This document shows, one piece after another, positions 35,231 through 46,944 of a DNA stretch of 64,000 bases. A program made the translations under genes and the position numbers. A model generated the notes under the pieces. It had not been told where the DNA came from, did not search any database, and was given only the letters and a program-made list of their open reading frames with translations. Each line of letters opens with the position of its first letter. Position 1 is the stretch's first letter. Source of the DNA: VXNE01 sp964518405 (lineage in GTDB: Bacteria; Pseudomonadota; Gammaproteobacteria; Pseudomonadales; Azotimanducaceae); NCBI GenBank assembly GCA_964518405.1, contig CAZFGB010000059.1, positions 1 through 64,000 of the forward strand, in the 5' to 3' direction.

Positions 35231-35543
35231 TATGGTTGAGGGGAGTTGGCCGTCAATGACTCTCCGGCTCGCGCCGGGTTCCATCCCCGCAAGACGGCTG
35301 CATCGCGGACAACCGACGATCTCCCGATCTTGGCCTCTCCAGCATGGCCACCAACCGAAACGCTCGCTCCCGTTGGCTTGTGAACCAGAAACGTGGCCCG
35401 TACGCTAGGAACAGCGTGTGCGACACGGGAATGCACAGTTGACCATGCGGCACTGCCGTGACCTTGGCAATCTTCGCCTTTCTTGCCGGCCCCGTCTGTC
35501 TTGTACGTCCCATGCAGACGATCCGACAGTCCGGTAGTCCCCG
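35231..35543. other. 313-bp gap between fixL and cytochrome b561 genes
   Basis: The gap separates two divergent genes and should hold their promoters. I found no convincing gene, no FNR/Anr-type TTGAT-N4-ATCAA box, no terminator and no repeat. Confidence 0.5.
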
Positions 35544-36173
35544 ATGACCCGCGTCTGGGACCTGCCGTTTCGCCTATGGCACTGGGCGCTCGCCCTGAGC
35601 GTCCTGTTTTCCCTTTACACGGGATTGTCCGGGGACTTCTCGCTGATGGAGTGGCATCAGCGCTCGGGATATGTGGTCCTGGCGCTCCTGCTGTTTCGGG
35701 TGGGCTGGTGGCTTTGGGGCGGACGCTATGTCCGGCTGTCGCATTACCATACGACGCCGCGCAGGTTCATGCGGCACTTCGCCGGATCGGGCGAGGCGGA
35801 CCCGCATACGTCGCCCGGCATCGTGCTGGCGATCGTGCTGATCCTGGCGTTGGCCGTGCAGGCGGTGACGGGGCTGTTCGCGACCGATGACATCTTCAAC
35901 GAAGGTCCGTTCAGGCGTCATGTGAGCGACGAAACGTCGGCGGCGATGACCTGGGTGCATCATCGCGTCTTCTGGGTCGTCATCGCGCTCGTCTCGACGC
36001 ACCTCGTTGCGAACGCGGTCTACGCGATGATGCGGGACCCGACCCCGTTGGCGATCTTCACGGGGCGCAAGGCGGCGGATGTCCCGCCGACGGATCAGTA
36101 CCTGCTGCGCGGTCTGTTCACGGCCGCCGCCGCCGCGATCCTGGTATACGGCGCGTTGTTCTGGATCGGCTAG
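35544..36173 (+). CDS. Cytochrome b561-family membrane protein
   Basis: The 209-residue protein has four to five membrane segments and begins WDLPFRLWHWALALS, the usual start of bacterial di-haem b561 proteins related to hydrogenase cytochrome b subunits. Likely haem ligands are His13, His38 and His in VHHRVFWV near residue 139. It passes electrons between quinone and a periplasmic partner; the convergent cytochrome c' gene 53 bp away is a possible partner, a pairing often seen in proteobacteria. Confidence 0.88.
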   Translation: MTRVWDLPFRLWHWALALSVLFSLYTGLSGDFSLMEWHQRSGYVVLALLLFRVGWWLWGGRYVRLSHYHTTPRRFMRHFAGSGEADPHTSPGIVLAIVLILALAVQAVTGLFATDDIFNEGPFRRHVSDETSAAMTWVHHRVFWVVIALVSTHLVANAVYAMMRDPTPLAIFTGRKAADVPPTDQYLLRGLFTAAAAAILVYGALFWIG

Positions 36174-36226
36174 CAGTGCTGGAGCGGCGCGTCTGAAACG
36201 CCGATTGGGATTAGGCGCGGAACGGG

Positions 36227-36670
36227 TTACTTTCTGCGATAGCTGTCGTGGCAGCCCTTGCACGCCTGGCCGAGTTTTCGGGTTGCTGCCATTACATCGC
36301 CTCCGGTTCCGGCTGCCGCGCGCAGACCAGCCGCTGCTTCCTTGAAGGCTTCGAGGCGTTGCGCGAAGTCTTCGGGATTCTCCCAGATCGCGGGCAACGC
36401 ATCGGTTTCGCCGCCGGAGCCGGCGGGAAACAGCGTCGGCGTAATCTCGGCGAGCGATGCCAGTGCAGCCGCATGAACCGGGAGATGGTCCACATGATCC
36501 ACCTTGCCCCGGAGAATGTCGCTCAGCGCCTGCATGTGACCGCCGATCGCCTCCATCGTGTGATGGCGGTAATCCATGTCACCCTCGGAGGCTACGGAGG
36601 GCAGCGCGGTGACGAGCGCGGCGGCGGCGATCAGCGCGCGGAGCGAAACGAGCGGATTCGAGAAGGTCAT
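36227..36670 (-). CDS. Cytochrome c', class II
   Basis: The start at 36670 gives a signal peptide (residues 1-28, ending ALPSVASEG). The 147-residue protein is a four-helix bundle with the haem site CKGCH at 137-141 close to the C-terminus, as in cytochrome c'. These periplasmic proteins bind NO and protect against it or shuttle electrons. It is convergent with the b561 gene. Confidence 0.9.
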   Translation of the reverse strand: MTFSNPLVSLRALIAAAALVTALPSVASEGDMDYRHHTMEAIGGHMQALSDILRGKVDHVDHLPVHAAALASLAEITPTLFPAGSGGETDALPAIWENPEDFAQRLEAFKEAAAGLRAAAGTGGDVMAATRKLGQACKGCHDSYRRK

Positions 36671-36772
36671 GTGGCGGTCCCGGTCAGAAGGATTCAGAAG
36701 GAGTGCCGAACGTATACGTTGTCGGCAGAGGGCGCAAGATGCGCCGCCGGCGAGCGACAACCTCGGCTGAGG

Positions 36773-37042
36773 TCAGTCGGCGTTCTGTTTGCGGTCGAGT
36801 TCGCGACGGAGTTTTCGTTCCGCCGCGTTGCGGCGAAAGTGTCCGCCGATGCACTGCGCGGCGCCGGCAAGGAAACCGACGATCAGGGCGGTGAGCAGCC
36901 ACCAGAAAACGGGAACGGGAGGCGTCTGGTAGTTCAGCAGCCTGAGGCTCACGGGTGTCGCGTTTTCCGCCAGCAGCAGCGCGGAGACGGCTACGAGACA
37001 GATCGCCGCGACGAGCGCGAGGCATGTCTTCAGCCGCTTCAT
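36773..37042 (-). CDS. lapA: LapA (DUF1049) family membrane protein
   Basis: The 89-residue protein has two membrane segments (residues 5-25 and 44-65) and a basic cytoplasmic tail RRNAAERKLRRELDRKQ, the layout of LapA (YciS). In E. coli LapA works with LapB in control of LPS synthesis through LpxC. It follows ihfB by 37 bp as in most gammaproteobacteria. No lapB is found downstream, where it normally lies; the next gene is cytochrome c'. Confidence 0.85.
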   Translation of the reverse strand: MKRLKTCLALVAAICLVAVSALLLAENATPVSLRLLNYQTPPVPVFWWLLTALIVGFLAGAAQCIGGHFRRNAAERKLRRELDRKQNAD

Positions 37043-37079
37043 CGAATCGGGATACGCGGACTCCCCGCGACGTCAAGTT

Positions 37080-37403
37080 TTACGACGCAGGCTCCTCATC
37101 GCCGGAATTCCGGTTTGTGTTCACCCGGTCGCGAAGTTCCTTTCCGGGTTTGAAGTGCGGGACGAACTTTCCGGTCAGGCCGACGGACTCGCCGGTTCGG
37201 GGATTGCGTCCGATCCTGGGCGCCCGATAATGCAGTGAGAAGCTGCCGAAACCCCTGATCTCTATGCGGTCGCCGTGAGCAAGGGTCTGGGACATGTGCT
37301 CAAGCATCGTCTTGACAGCGAATTCGACATCCCTGGGGGACAGGTGCGGTTGATCCGCCGCAATGCGTTCGATGAGTTCCGACTTCGTCATGTGGCGTGC
37401 CAA
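37080..37403 (-). CDS. ihfB: Integration host factor subunit beta
   Basis: IHF-beta pairs with IHF-alpha to bend DNA. The 107 residues show the DNABII fold with DRIEIRGFGSFSLHYRAPRIGRNPRTGE split over the arm, and the RNPRTG tip with its intercalating proline. Translation may also start at Met5 (37391). The C-terminal tail (RDRVNTNRNSGDEEPAS) is slightly long. The gene lies 17 bp after rpsA. Confidence 0.95.
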   Translation of the reverse strand: MARHMTKSELIERIAADQPHLSPRDVEFAVKTMLEHMSQTLAHGDRIEIRGFGSFSLHYRAPRIGRNPRTGESVGLTGKFVPHFKPGKELRDRVNTNRNSGDEEPAS

Positions 37404-37420
37404 ACCCTTCGCGCATCTAG

Positions 37421-39112
37421 CTAGTCGGAAGTATCCGTCTGTCTGTCCATCTGGCGCTTGATCAGGTCACCAAGGGTCGCCGGACCGCGTCGGTCAGCCT
37501 CCCTTATCCGGTGCTCGCGCAGATTCGCGCGCTCGTCGTCCTGCTCCTTCGCCTTGACCGAGACGCCGATATACCGGTTCTTGCGGTCGACGTTGATGAT
37601 CTTCACCGTAACGGATTGGCCTTCTTTCAGAACGTTGCGGGCATCGTCCACCCGGTCCACGCTGAGCTCGGACACTTTCAACGTGCCTTCCACGCCTTCG
37701 GCAAGCTGGACCACCGCCTCTCTCGGCTGCACCGAAAGCACGGTCCCTTCGACAATGCTGCCGCGGTCGTTGGCGTCGGTGTAGTCGATGAACGCGTTCT
37801 GATCGAGTTGCTTGATGCCCAGCGAAATCCGCTCGCGTTCGGCATCGATGGTGAGTATGACGGTTTCGATCTCCTCGCCCTTGCTGTATCGGCGGACGGC
37901 AGTTTCGCCGGGTTCGTTCCAGGAGATGTCAGACAGGTACACGAGTCCGTCGATACCGCCTTCGAGACCGATGAAGATGCCGAAATCGGTGATCGACTTG
38001 ATGTGGCCGGCGATGCGCTGACCCCTGCTGTAGTTGGCTGCGAACTCGTCCCAAGGATTCGAGCGGCACTGTTTGATGCCTAGTGAAATGCGTCGCCGCT
38101 CCTCGTCGATGTCGAGAATCATGACCTCGATCTGATCGCCCACCGCCACGACCCGGGACGGGTGAATGTTCTTGTTCGTCCAGTCCATCTCGGAGACGTG
38201 CACCAATCCTTCGACGCCCTCTTCGATCTCGGCGAAACAACCGTAGTCAGTGAGGTTCGTCACAACGGCCTGCACGCGCGCGCGGGGCGGGTAGCGTCGG
38301 GAAAGGTTGACCCACGGATCGTCGCCGAGTTGCTTCATGCCAAGCGATACGCGGTTCTTCTCGCGGTCGAACCTCAGGATCTTGATCTCCACCTCGTCGC
38401 CGACGTTGACCATCTCGCTCGGATGCCTGATCCGGCGCCAGGCCATATCCGTAATGTGAAGCAGGCCGTCGATGCCGCCGAGGTCCACAAAGGCGCCGTA
38501 GTCGGTAAGGTTCTTTACGATACCCTTCATGCGCTGCCCTTCCTGCAGGGAGGCCAGGAGTTCTTCGCGTTCAGCGCTGTTTTCGTCTTCGAGGACGGCG
38601 CGGCGCGAAACGACCACGTTGTTGCGCCTCTTGTCCAGCTTGATGACCTTGAACTCGAGGGTCTTGCCCTCGAGATGCGTGGTTTCTCGGAGGGGCCGGA
38701 TGTCCACCAGCGAACCGGGCAGGAATGCGCGAATATCATTGATGTCGACGGTGAAACCGCCCTTGACCCGGCCATTCAGGATGCCCTTGATCGCCTTCGC
38801 GTTTTCGAACGCATCCTCGAGCATGTCCCAGCATTCCGCTCGCCGCGCTTTCTCGCGGGACAGGCGAGTGGCGCCCCATCCGTCATCGACGACTTCCATC
38901 GCGACCTTCACTTGGTCGCCGATCTCGATGTCGAACTCGCCGCTCTCTGTCACGAATTGGCCGCGTGGAATGACGCCTTCCGACTTCAGACCGGCGTGGA
39001 CGACGACGACTTCGCTGTCTATGTCTACCACCGTACCGGTCACGATGGCGCCAGGCTCCATCTCCACGGTATTCATGCTCTCTTCAAATAGCTCGGAAAA
39101 ACTTTCTGCCAT
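37421..39112 (-). CDS. rpsA: 30S ribosomal protein S1
   Basis: S1 binds mRNA leaders on the small subunit. The 563 residues contain six S1 (OB-fold) repeats, as in E. coli (557 residues), each with a form of the motif GxVxxxxxxGxFVxLxGxxG, for example NLTDYGAFVDLGGIDGLLH. The C-terminal tail is charged. It is 79 bp downstream of cmk and 17 bp upstream of ihfB, the usual arrangement. Confidence 0.97.
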   Translation of the reverse strand: MAESFSELFEESMNTVEMEPGAIVTGTVVDIDSEVVVVHAGLKSEGVIPRGQFVTESGEFDIEIGDQVKVAMEVVDDGWGATRLSREKARRAECWDMLEDAFENAKAIKGILNGRVKGGFTVDINDIRAFLPGSLVDIRPLRETTHLEGKTLEFKVIKLDKRRNNVVVSRRAVLEDENSAEREELLASLQEGQRMKGIVKNLTDYGAFVDLGGIDGLLHITDMAWRRIRHPSEMVNVGDEVEIKILRFDREKNRVSLGMKQLGDDPWVNLSRRYPPRARVQAVVTNLTDYGCFAEIEEGVEGLVHVSEMDWTNKNIHPSRVVAVGDQIEVMILDIDEERRRISLGIKQCRSNPWDEFAANYSRGQRIAGHIKSITDFGIFIGLEGGIDGLVYLSDISWNEPGETAVRRYSKGEEIETVILTIDAERERISLGIKQLDQNAFIDYTDANDRGSIVEGTVLSVQPREAVVQLAEGVEGTLKVSELSVDRVDDARNVLKEGQSVTVKIINVDRKNRYIGVSVKAKEQDDERANLREHRIREADRRGPATLGDLIKRQMDRQTDTSD

Positions 39113-39191
39113 GCGTTTCTCTTGTCTGTTGCTCCTGCTTCTACATTCCCTTGGCCGGCGGCGGGTGGCCCGCCCTGAACCACTACACTTT

Positions 39192-39929
39192 TTACCAGCC
39201 CTTGTTCCAGTCCTTGTTCTCGCCCTTCCTCTCGTTCGTCTTTTCGCCGGCCGTTCCAGCGCCGGTGAGCGAACGGGCGGCGGCGTGGTTCAATACTTCC
39301 TCAACCACAGCCGAAATCGACATCCGGGTAGTGTCGATCATCACCGCATCGTCGTCTGCTCGCAATGGAGAAACGGAGCGTGACCGGTCGCGCTCGTCGC
39401 GTGCCCGGAGGCTCGCGAAAAGGCCGGTCAGGCTAACATCCGACCCCTTATCTATCAACTGCTTATAGCGACGGCGCGCCCGTTCCTCCACGCTGGCGTC
39501 GAGAAAAACCTTGAGATCGGCGGCGGGAAATACCACTGTGCCCATGTCGCGTCCGTCCGCCACCAGGCCGGGGGGGCGCCGCATTCCGACCTGCACGGTT
39601 CGAAGCGCGTTGCGGACGGGTCGCAACCGGGCTACGCGAGAGGAGCCGATGCTGACAGGTTCCTCCCGGATCGCATCGGTTGCGTCGACGCCGTCGATAT
39701 GTATCGAGCCGGGCCTGATGTCGAAGTCGAGCTGCCGCGTCATCGTCGCCAGGCGTCCTCCGTCATCGAGGTCGATACCGCGTTGCGCGGCGGCCCATGC
39801 GACCCCTCGATAGAGTGCGCCGCTATCCAGCAGGTGCCAGCCGAGACGTTCGGCGATGCGGGCCGCCACGGTTCCCTTGCCGGAACTGCTCGGACCGTCG
39901 ATGGCGATGACGGGAGGTGGCGCGCTCAC
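39192..39929 (-). CDS. cmk: Cytidylate kinase
   Basis: Cmk phosphorylates CMP and dCMP. The 245 residues have the P-loop IDGPSSSGKGT (10-20), DGRDMGTVVFP and the LID region. A hydrophilic tail of about 20 residues (GEKTNERKGENKDW) exceeds the usual length of about 225. Its ATG shares one base with the tyrA stop, so it is coupled to the aromatic amino-acid genes. Confidence 0.96.
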   Translation of the reverse strand: MSAPPPVIAIDGPSSSGKGTVAARIAERLGWHLLDSGALYRGVAWAAAQRGIDLDDGGRLATMTRQLDFDIRPGSIHIDGVDATDAIREEPVSIGSSRVARLRPVRNALRTVQVGMRRPPGLVADGRDMGTVVFPAADLKVFLDASVEERARRRYKQLIDKGSDVSLTGLFASLRARDERDRSRSVSPLRADDDAVMIDTTRMSISAVVEEVLNHAAARSLTGAGTAGEKTNERKGENKDWNKGW

Positions 39930-40849
39930 TAACGGTCGAGGCCGATGCGCATGTCGCGGGCCTTCGCGATGCGCCGCGCCAGGGCTTCCCTGTCTTCGTC
40001 GATGGACAGGCGTTCGCCGAGCTGTCGCGCGATCCGCAGCGTCGCCTCGCGGTTCGCGTGCAGTATGTCGCTCCAGACCACAGGGTCGGACGCCGCGATG
40101 CGGCTCAGGTCACGAAAGCCGTCGCCGATGTAGGCGGATGCGGTCTTGTCGCCGGTAGCGTCGAGAATCTCCATCAAGGCGAACGCGACAAGGTGGGGCA
40201 GGTGGCTCGTCGCCGCGACGATTCGATCATGGGTGAGGGGATCCTGTGTCGTTACCGCGGCATCGATGCCCCGCCAGAAGGATTCGACGGTCGACACCGT
40301 ATCGGGGTCCGTCTCGTCAACCGGCGTGACGATCACGGAACGTCCCTGGAAGAGGTCGGCGCGGGCGGCGCCCGCGCCGCCTGTCTCGGAACCCGCGATG
40401 GGATGACACGGCACGAAGTTCGGCGGCACCCCGCCGCCAGCGCGCAAAGCGTCCACAATCGACGCCTTGACGCTGCCGACATCGAAGATCGGCATGCCCG
40501 GATAGCGCGCGGCCGCGGCAGCGACGCATTCGGCTATCCGGCTGACCGGGGTGGCGATGCAGACCGCCGTTGGTTCGAACGACGCTTCGGGCCCTTCGAC
40601 GATGCCGAGGGAGCGCGCCGCCGCAAGCGCCTCGGAGTTCGAGTCGATGCCGACCACATGGTCGAACAGACCATTGGCGCGGGCCGCCAGAGCGAACGAG
40701 CCGCCAATCAGACCCGTTCCCACAAGCAGCAGAACTCGCCTGGAACAGGCGTCTTCGGGAGCGTCGGCGACCCGAGCCGATTGTTCCTTGGGCGACGAGG
40801 GGGGCCGGGCCGCAGGCGGGCCGGAGGCGCGGCTGCGGGGCACGTTCAC
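39929..40849 (-). CDS. tyrA: Prephenate dehydrogenase with repeat-derived N-terminal extension
   Basis: TyrA oxidises prephenate to 4-hydroxyphenylpyruvate. The NAD motif VGTGLIGG is at residues 43-50 rather than near residue 10. The 37 residues before it are proline-rich and mostly encoded by the 77-bp repeat at 40735-40811. The start is GTG at 40849, whose GTGA overlap with the hisC stop supports it, and no start codon closer to the Rossmann strand is suitable. Other motifs: GSVKASIVDAL, PCHPIAGSETGG. The 306 residues are otherwise normal; there is no fused chorismate mutase. Confidence 0.92.
   Translation of the reverse strand: MNVPRSRASGPPAARPPSSPKEQSARVADAPEDACSRRVLLLVGTGLIGGSFALAARANGLFDHVVGIDSNSEALAAARSLGIVEGPEASFEPTAVCIATPVSRIAECVAAAAARYPGMPIFDVGSVKASIVDALRAGGGVPPNFVPCHPIAGSETGGAGAARADLFQGRSVIVTPVDETDPDTVSTVESFWRGIDAAVTTQDPLTHDRIVAATSHLPHLVAFALMEILDATGDKTASAYIGDGFRDLSRIAASDPVVWSDILHANREATLRIARQLGERLSIDEDREALARRIAKARDMRIGLDR
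40735..40811 (-). repeat. 77-bp dispersed repeat family 2, copy 2
   Basis: It matches 17842-17918 without gaps, with 63 of 77 bases identical by my count. Here it is in frame inside tyrA and encodes ARPPSSPKEQSARVADAPED, ahead of the Rossmann fold. Confidence 0.8.
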
Positions 40850-41934
40850 ATCACCTCGCGCAGGGCGGCAAGGAAGGTTGCGTTTTCTTCCGCGAGGCCG
40901 ATGGAGATGCGCAGGTGGCGGGGCATGTCGTAGTTGGACAGCGGACGCACGATGACGCCCTTTGCGAGCAGCGCGTTGTACACCGGGGCGGCATCCCGGC
41001 CGCAGTCCATGGTCACGAAGTTCCCGATCGACGGGATGTGGTCGATGCCCAAAGCGTCGAGGCCGGCGGCGATCTGCTCCATGCCGGCGTCGTTGATCGC
41101 CTTGCTCTCGGCGACGAACGCCTCATCATCGAGCGCCGCTTCGGCGGCCGCCATTGCCACGCTCGAGGCATTGAACGGTTGCCTGATGCGATTCATCAGG
41201 TCTGCGAACTCGGGCGTCGAGACGCCATACCCGATTCTCAAGCCAGCGAGTCCGTGAATCTTCGAAAACGTCCGCGTGACGACGAGATTGGGATACGACG
41301 GCTGCAGGCGGACCCCGTCGGGATAATCGCTTCGGGAGACATACTCGCAATACGCTTCGTCGAGCACGACCCAGACCGTTTGCGGCAATGTCTCGAGGAA
41401 GGAGACGAGCGAGTCGCGGTCAATCCAGGTGCCGGTCGGATTGTTGGGGTTGGCGATGAAGGCGATGCGCGTGGACGCCGTGATGCGCTCGCGCATCGCG
41501 TCCAGATCGTGGCCCCAATGCTTCGACGGCGCGGCGATGGGCACGCCGTGGGCGCCGGTGACGGCGGCCGGATAGACGACGAAGCAGTGTGCGTCGAAGA
41601 CGCCTTCCGTGCCCGGCGAGATGGCGACGCGGGTGGCGAGTTCAAGGACGTCGTTTGAACCGTTTCCGAGGGTGATCTGGTCGGCGCCGACGCCCAGGCG
41701 CTCGGACAACGCCTGTTTAAGGCGGAAACCGCCGCCGTCCGGATACCGCGAGATGTCGGCAACGGCGCCTTCGATCGCGGCGCGCACCCGCGGGCCCGGC
41801 CCCCGCGGGTTCTCGTTGCTGGCCAGTTTGACGATGTCGACGAGGCCGAGCTCGCGCGTCAGTTCCTCAATGGGTTTGCCCGGCTGGTAGGGCGTCAGGC
41901 CGGCGACCCGTTCGTTGATGTTTTCGAGCCGCAT
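40846..41934 (-). CDS. hisC: Histidinol-phosphate aminotransferase (aromatic aminotransferase branch)
   Basis: The 362-residue PLP enzyme has LASNENPRGPGP (37-48), NPNNPTGTWI, LDEAYCEY and the PLP lysine in RTFSKIHGLAGLRIGYG. Placed between pheA and tyrA, it probably acts as the HisC2-type aromatic aminotransferase that makes Phe and Tyr, and may also serve histidine synthesis. It overlaps tyrA by 4 bp. Confidence 0.94.
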   Translation of the reverse strand: MRLENINERVAGLTPYQPGKPIEELTRELGLVDIVKLASNENPRGPGPRVRAAIEGAVADISRYPDGGGFRLKQALSERLGVGADQITLGNGSNDVLELATRVAISPGTEGVFDAHCFVVYPAAVTGAHGVPIAAPSKHWGHDLDAMRERITASTRIAFIANPNNPTGTWIDRDSLVSFLETLPQTVWVVLDEAYCEYVSRSDYPDGVRLQPSYPNLVVTRTFSKIHGLAGLRIGYGVSTPEFADLMNRIRQPFNASSVAMAAAEAALDDEAFVAESKAINDAGMEQIAAGLDALGIDHIPSIGNFVTMDCGRDAAPVYNALLAKGVIVRPLSNYDMPRHLRISIGLAEENATFLAALREVM

Positions 41935-41947
41935 TGGGGCTGGGACC

Positions 41948-43042
41948 CTAAAGCACGGCTTGGGGATACGAGCCGAGCGATCGCACCTCGGTGGCCACCG
42001 AGCGCACTTCGTCCAACATCGCGCCTATGCCTTCGGTCTCTTCATGGCCATCGAAATCGATAAAGAAGATGTAGCTCCAGTTGCTTACTCTCGATGGACG
42101 CGTCTCGATGCGCGACAGGTTGACGCCGTGACGGCGAAACGGCTCCAGGACCTGGTACAGGGCCCCCGACTCGTTGCGCGTGGACACGAGAAGGGATGTC
42201 TTGTCCTTGCCGCTCGGGCCGACGCTCTGATCGCCGATTACGAGAAACCGGGTCTCGTTGTCCGTTTCATCCTCGATGTTGTTGGCGAGAACGCGCAGAC
42301 CGTAGCGTTCTGCCGCCATTTCGCCCGCGATCGCGGCTGCGCCCTCGGTTCGGGCCGCCACCCGCGCCGCTTCGGCGTTGCTCACCATGGGCGTGCGAGC
42401 GATGTTCGGATAGTGCCGGTCCAGCCAGCGCCGGCATTGGGCGAGCGACTGCTCGTGAGAATAGACGGCGGTGACCGCATCCGGCTTTTCGAGCGACATG
42501 AAGGCGTGGTTGATCGGCAGTTTGACCTCGCCGCAGATGCGCAGACGAGATGCCATGAAACAGTCGAGGGTATGGTTGACCATCCCTTCAGTGCTGTTTT
42601 CGACCGGCACTACTCCGCAGTGCGCGGCGCCGGACTCGACCTCGTGGAATACTTCGTCGATGGAGTTCTGGGCGCGATTGCGCGCGAAGTGGCCGAAGTG
42701 CTTGACCGCCGCCGCCTCGGTGTAGGTGCCCGGAGGGCCGAGATAGGCGACGGTGAGGGGCTGTTCAAGAGACAGGCAGCACGAAATGATCTCCCGAAAC
42801 AGGCGCCACAGGTCGCGGTCGGGAAGCGGGCCGGTGTTCTCTGCCAGAACCCGTTTCAGAATCTGGGCTTCTCGCTCGGGTCGATAGAAAACAGGCGATT
42901 CGTCGGTATTTTCGGCGGCCTTGATTCGCGCCACCTGTCTTGCGCCGGCGGCTCGCTCGTTCAGCAGCCGCGCGATCTTGCGATCGATCGCGTCTATGCG
43001 CGCCCGCACGGCATCCAGGCTGTCTCCGGTGTCTTCGCTCAT
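41948..43042 (-). CDS. pheA: Bifunctional chorismate mutase/prephenate dehydratase (P-protein)
   Basis: PheA converts chorismate to prephenate and then to phenylpyruvate. Residues 1-90 are an AroQ chorismate mutase (LDAVRARIDAIDRKIARLLNERA), about 95-275 the dehydratase (AYLGPPGTYTEAAA, VPVENSTEGMVNHTLD), and 285-364 an ACT regulatory domain (ESGALYQVLEPFRRHGVNLSRIETRPS) that binds phenylalanine. It overlaps serC by 4 bp. Confidence 0.97.
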   Translation of the reverse strand: MSEDTGDSLDAVRARIDAIDRKIARLLNERAAGARQVARIKAAENTDESPVFYRPEREAQILKRVLAENTGPLPDRDLWRLFREIISCCLSLEQPLTVAYLGPPGTYTEAAAVKHFGHFARNRAQNSIDEVFHEVESGAAHCGVVPVENSTEGMVNHTLDCFMASRLRICGEVKLPINHAFMSLEKPDAVTAVYSHEQSLAQCRRWLDRHYPNIARTPMVSNAEAARVAARTEGAAAIAGEMAAERYGLRVLANNIEDETDNETRFLVIGDQSVGPSGKDKTSLLVSTRNESGALYQVLEPFRRHGVNLSRIETRPSRVSNWSYIFFIDFDGHEETEGIGAMLDEVRSVATEVRSLGSYPQAVL

Positions 43043-44121
43043 CCGTTCTCCGCTTCGAACGCGGACATGAAGTCTATCAATGCATCCACACCCGCTTCAG
43101 GCATCGCATTGTAGATGCTGGCGCGCATGCCCCCGACGCTGCGGTGGCCCTTCAGGTTCAACAGCCCGCGCGCCTCGGCGGCCCGCAGGAAAGCCTGGTC
43201 GAGCGAGTCGTCGACGAGCGTGAACGCGACATTCATCCAGGACCGGTTCTGCTCCGCCGCGGGACAGCGGTAGAAGCCGCTCCTGTCCAGGGCGGCATAG
43301 AGCTTGCCCGCCTTTCGCGCGTTGACCTCGGCCATGGCCGAAAGACCGCCCTGGCGCTTGAGCCATTCCAGGACAAGTCCGGCCAGGTACCAGGCATAGG
43401 TTGGAGGCGTGTTCAGCATGGAGTTCGCGGCCGCGTGCGCGCTGTAGTCGAGCATGCTCGGCGTATTCGCGCGTCCGCGGTCGAGCAGGTCCCTGCGCAC
43501 GACCACGACGGCGAGGCCCGAGGGCCCAAGGTTTTTTTGGGCGCTGGCATAGATGAGGCCGAAGTTGCTCACGTCGAGCGGTCGCGACAGCAGCGTCGAT
43601 GAGAGGTCCGCGACGAGGGGCGTGTCGCCCGTGTTCGGATACGCGTGAAACTCCACGCCGCCGATGGTCTCGTTGCCGGTGATGTGCACATACGCGGCAT
43701 CGGGACTCAGTCGCCATGTGTCCGTATGCGGCACATGGGTGAAGTTGTCCTCTTGCGAAGACGCCGCCACGTTCACCCGGCACGATCTGTGCGCCTCGGC
43801 GATGGCCTTGGTGCCCCAGGCGCCGGTGTGTACGTAGTCGACGACTGCGCCTTCGTCCGCCAGGTTGATCGGCACCATTGCGAACTGCAACGTGGCCCCG
43901 CCCTGAAGGAACAGTACGGCGTAGTCGTCCCCGACGCCCAGCAGGTCGCGAAAGTCGGCTTCGGCGCGCTCGGCAATCTCGGTGAACTCGGCGCTGCGGT
44001 GGCTCATTTCCATGACGGAAAGGCCCAGGCCCCGATAGTCGAGCATCTCTGCCCGGGCGCATTCGAGCACAGCGTCCGGCAGCGCCGCCGGACCGGGGGA
44101 GAAGTTGTAGGCACGCGCCAT
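43039..44121 (-). CDS. serC: Phosphoserine aminotransferase
   Basis: SerC makes phosphoserine and also serves PLP synthesis. The 360 residues have NFSPGPAALP (6-15), MEMSHRS (38-44), FLQGGAT and the PLP lysine Lys196 in YASAQKNLGPSG. It lies 45 bp after gyrA and overlaps pheA by 4 bp, the standard gammaproteobacterial order. Confidence 0.97.
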   Translation of the reverse strand: MARAYNFSPGPAALPDAVLECARAEMLDYRGLGLSVMEMSHRSAEFTEIAERAEADFRDLLGVGDDYAVLFLQGGATLQFAMVPINLADEGAVVDYVHTGAWGTKAIAEAHRSCRVNVAASSQEDNFTHVPHTDTWRLSPDAAYVHITGNETIGGVEFHAYPNTGDTPLVADLSSTLLSRPLDVSNFGLIYASAQKNLGPSGLAVVVVRRDLLDRGRANTPSMLDYSAHAAANSMLNTPPTYAWYLAGLVLEWLKRQGGLSAMAEVNARKAGKLYAALDRSGFYRCPAAEQNRSWMNVAFTLVDDSLDQAFLRAAEARGLLNLKGHRSVGGMRASIYNAMPEAGVDALIDFMSAFEAENG

Positions 44122-44166
44122 TGCTGTGGATTTGTCGTGGACTCGCAGGGTTAACCGGCTGCAGGA

Positions 44167-46791
<2,625 letters not shown>

Positions 46792-46944
46792 CCGTTGGGA
46801 TTGCTTGAAATTTTACCACGAACGGCTGCCCGGCCGGCGTTCCGAGGGCGTGTCCGACCGATCCGGCGGCGATGCGGACGAAGCGCCTGGTCGCCTTCCG
46901 GTCTGCTCGAATGGCGCGACGCCCGCGCCGCCGGAGGCCCCGCG

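Noticed and set aside
36174..36226. Possible terminator CGGCG/CGCCG between cytochrome b561 and cytochrome c' genes
   Set aside because: The stem is only 5 bp with a 9-nt loop and no T-run.
43526..43540. Slippery heptamer A-AAA-AAC in serC at the PLP lysine
   Set aside because: The pattern fits a -1 frameshift site, but it codes the conserved QKN of all SerC proteins and there is no shifted product or stimulatory structure. Chance is the simpler reading.
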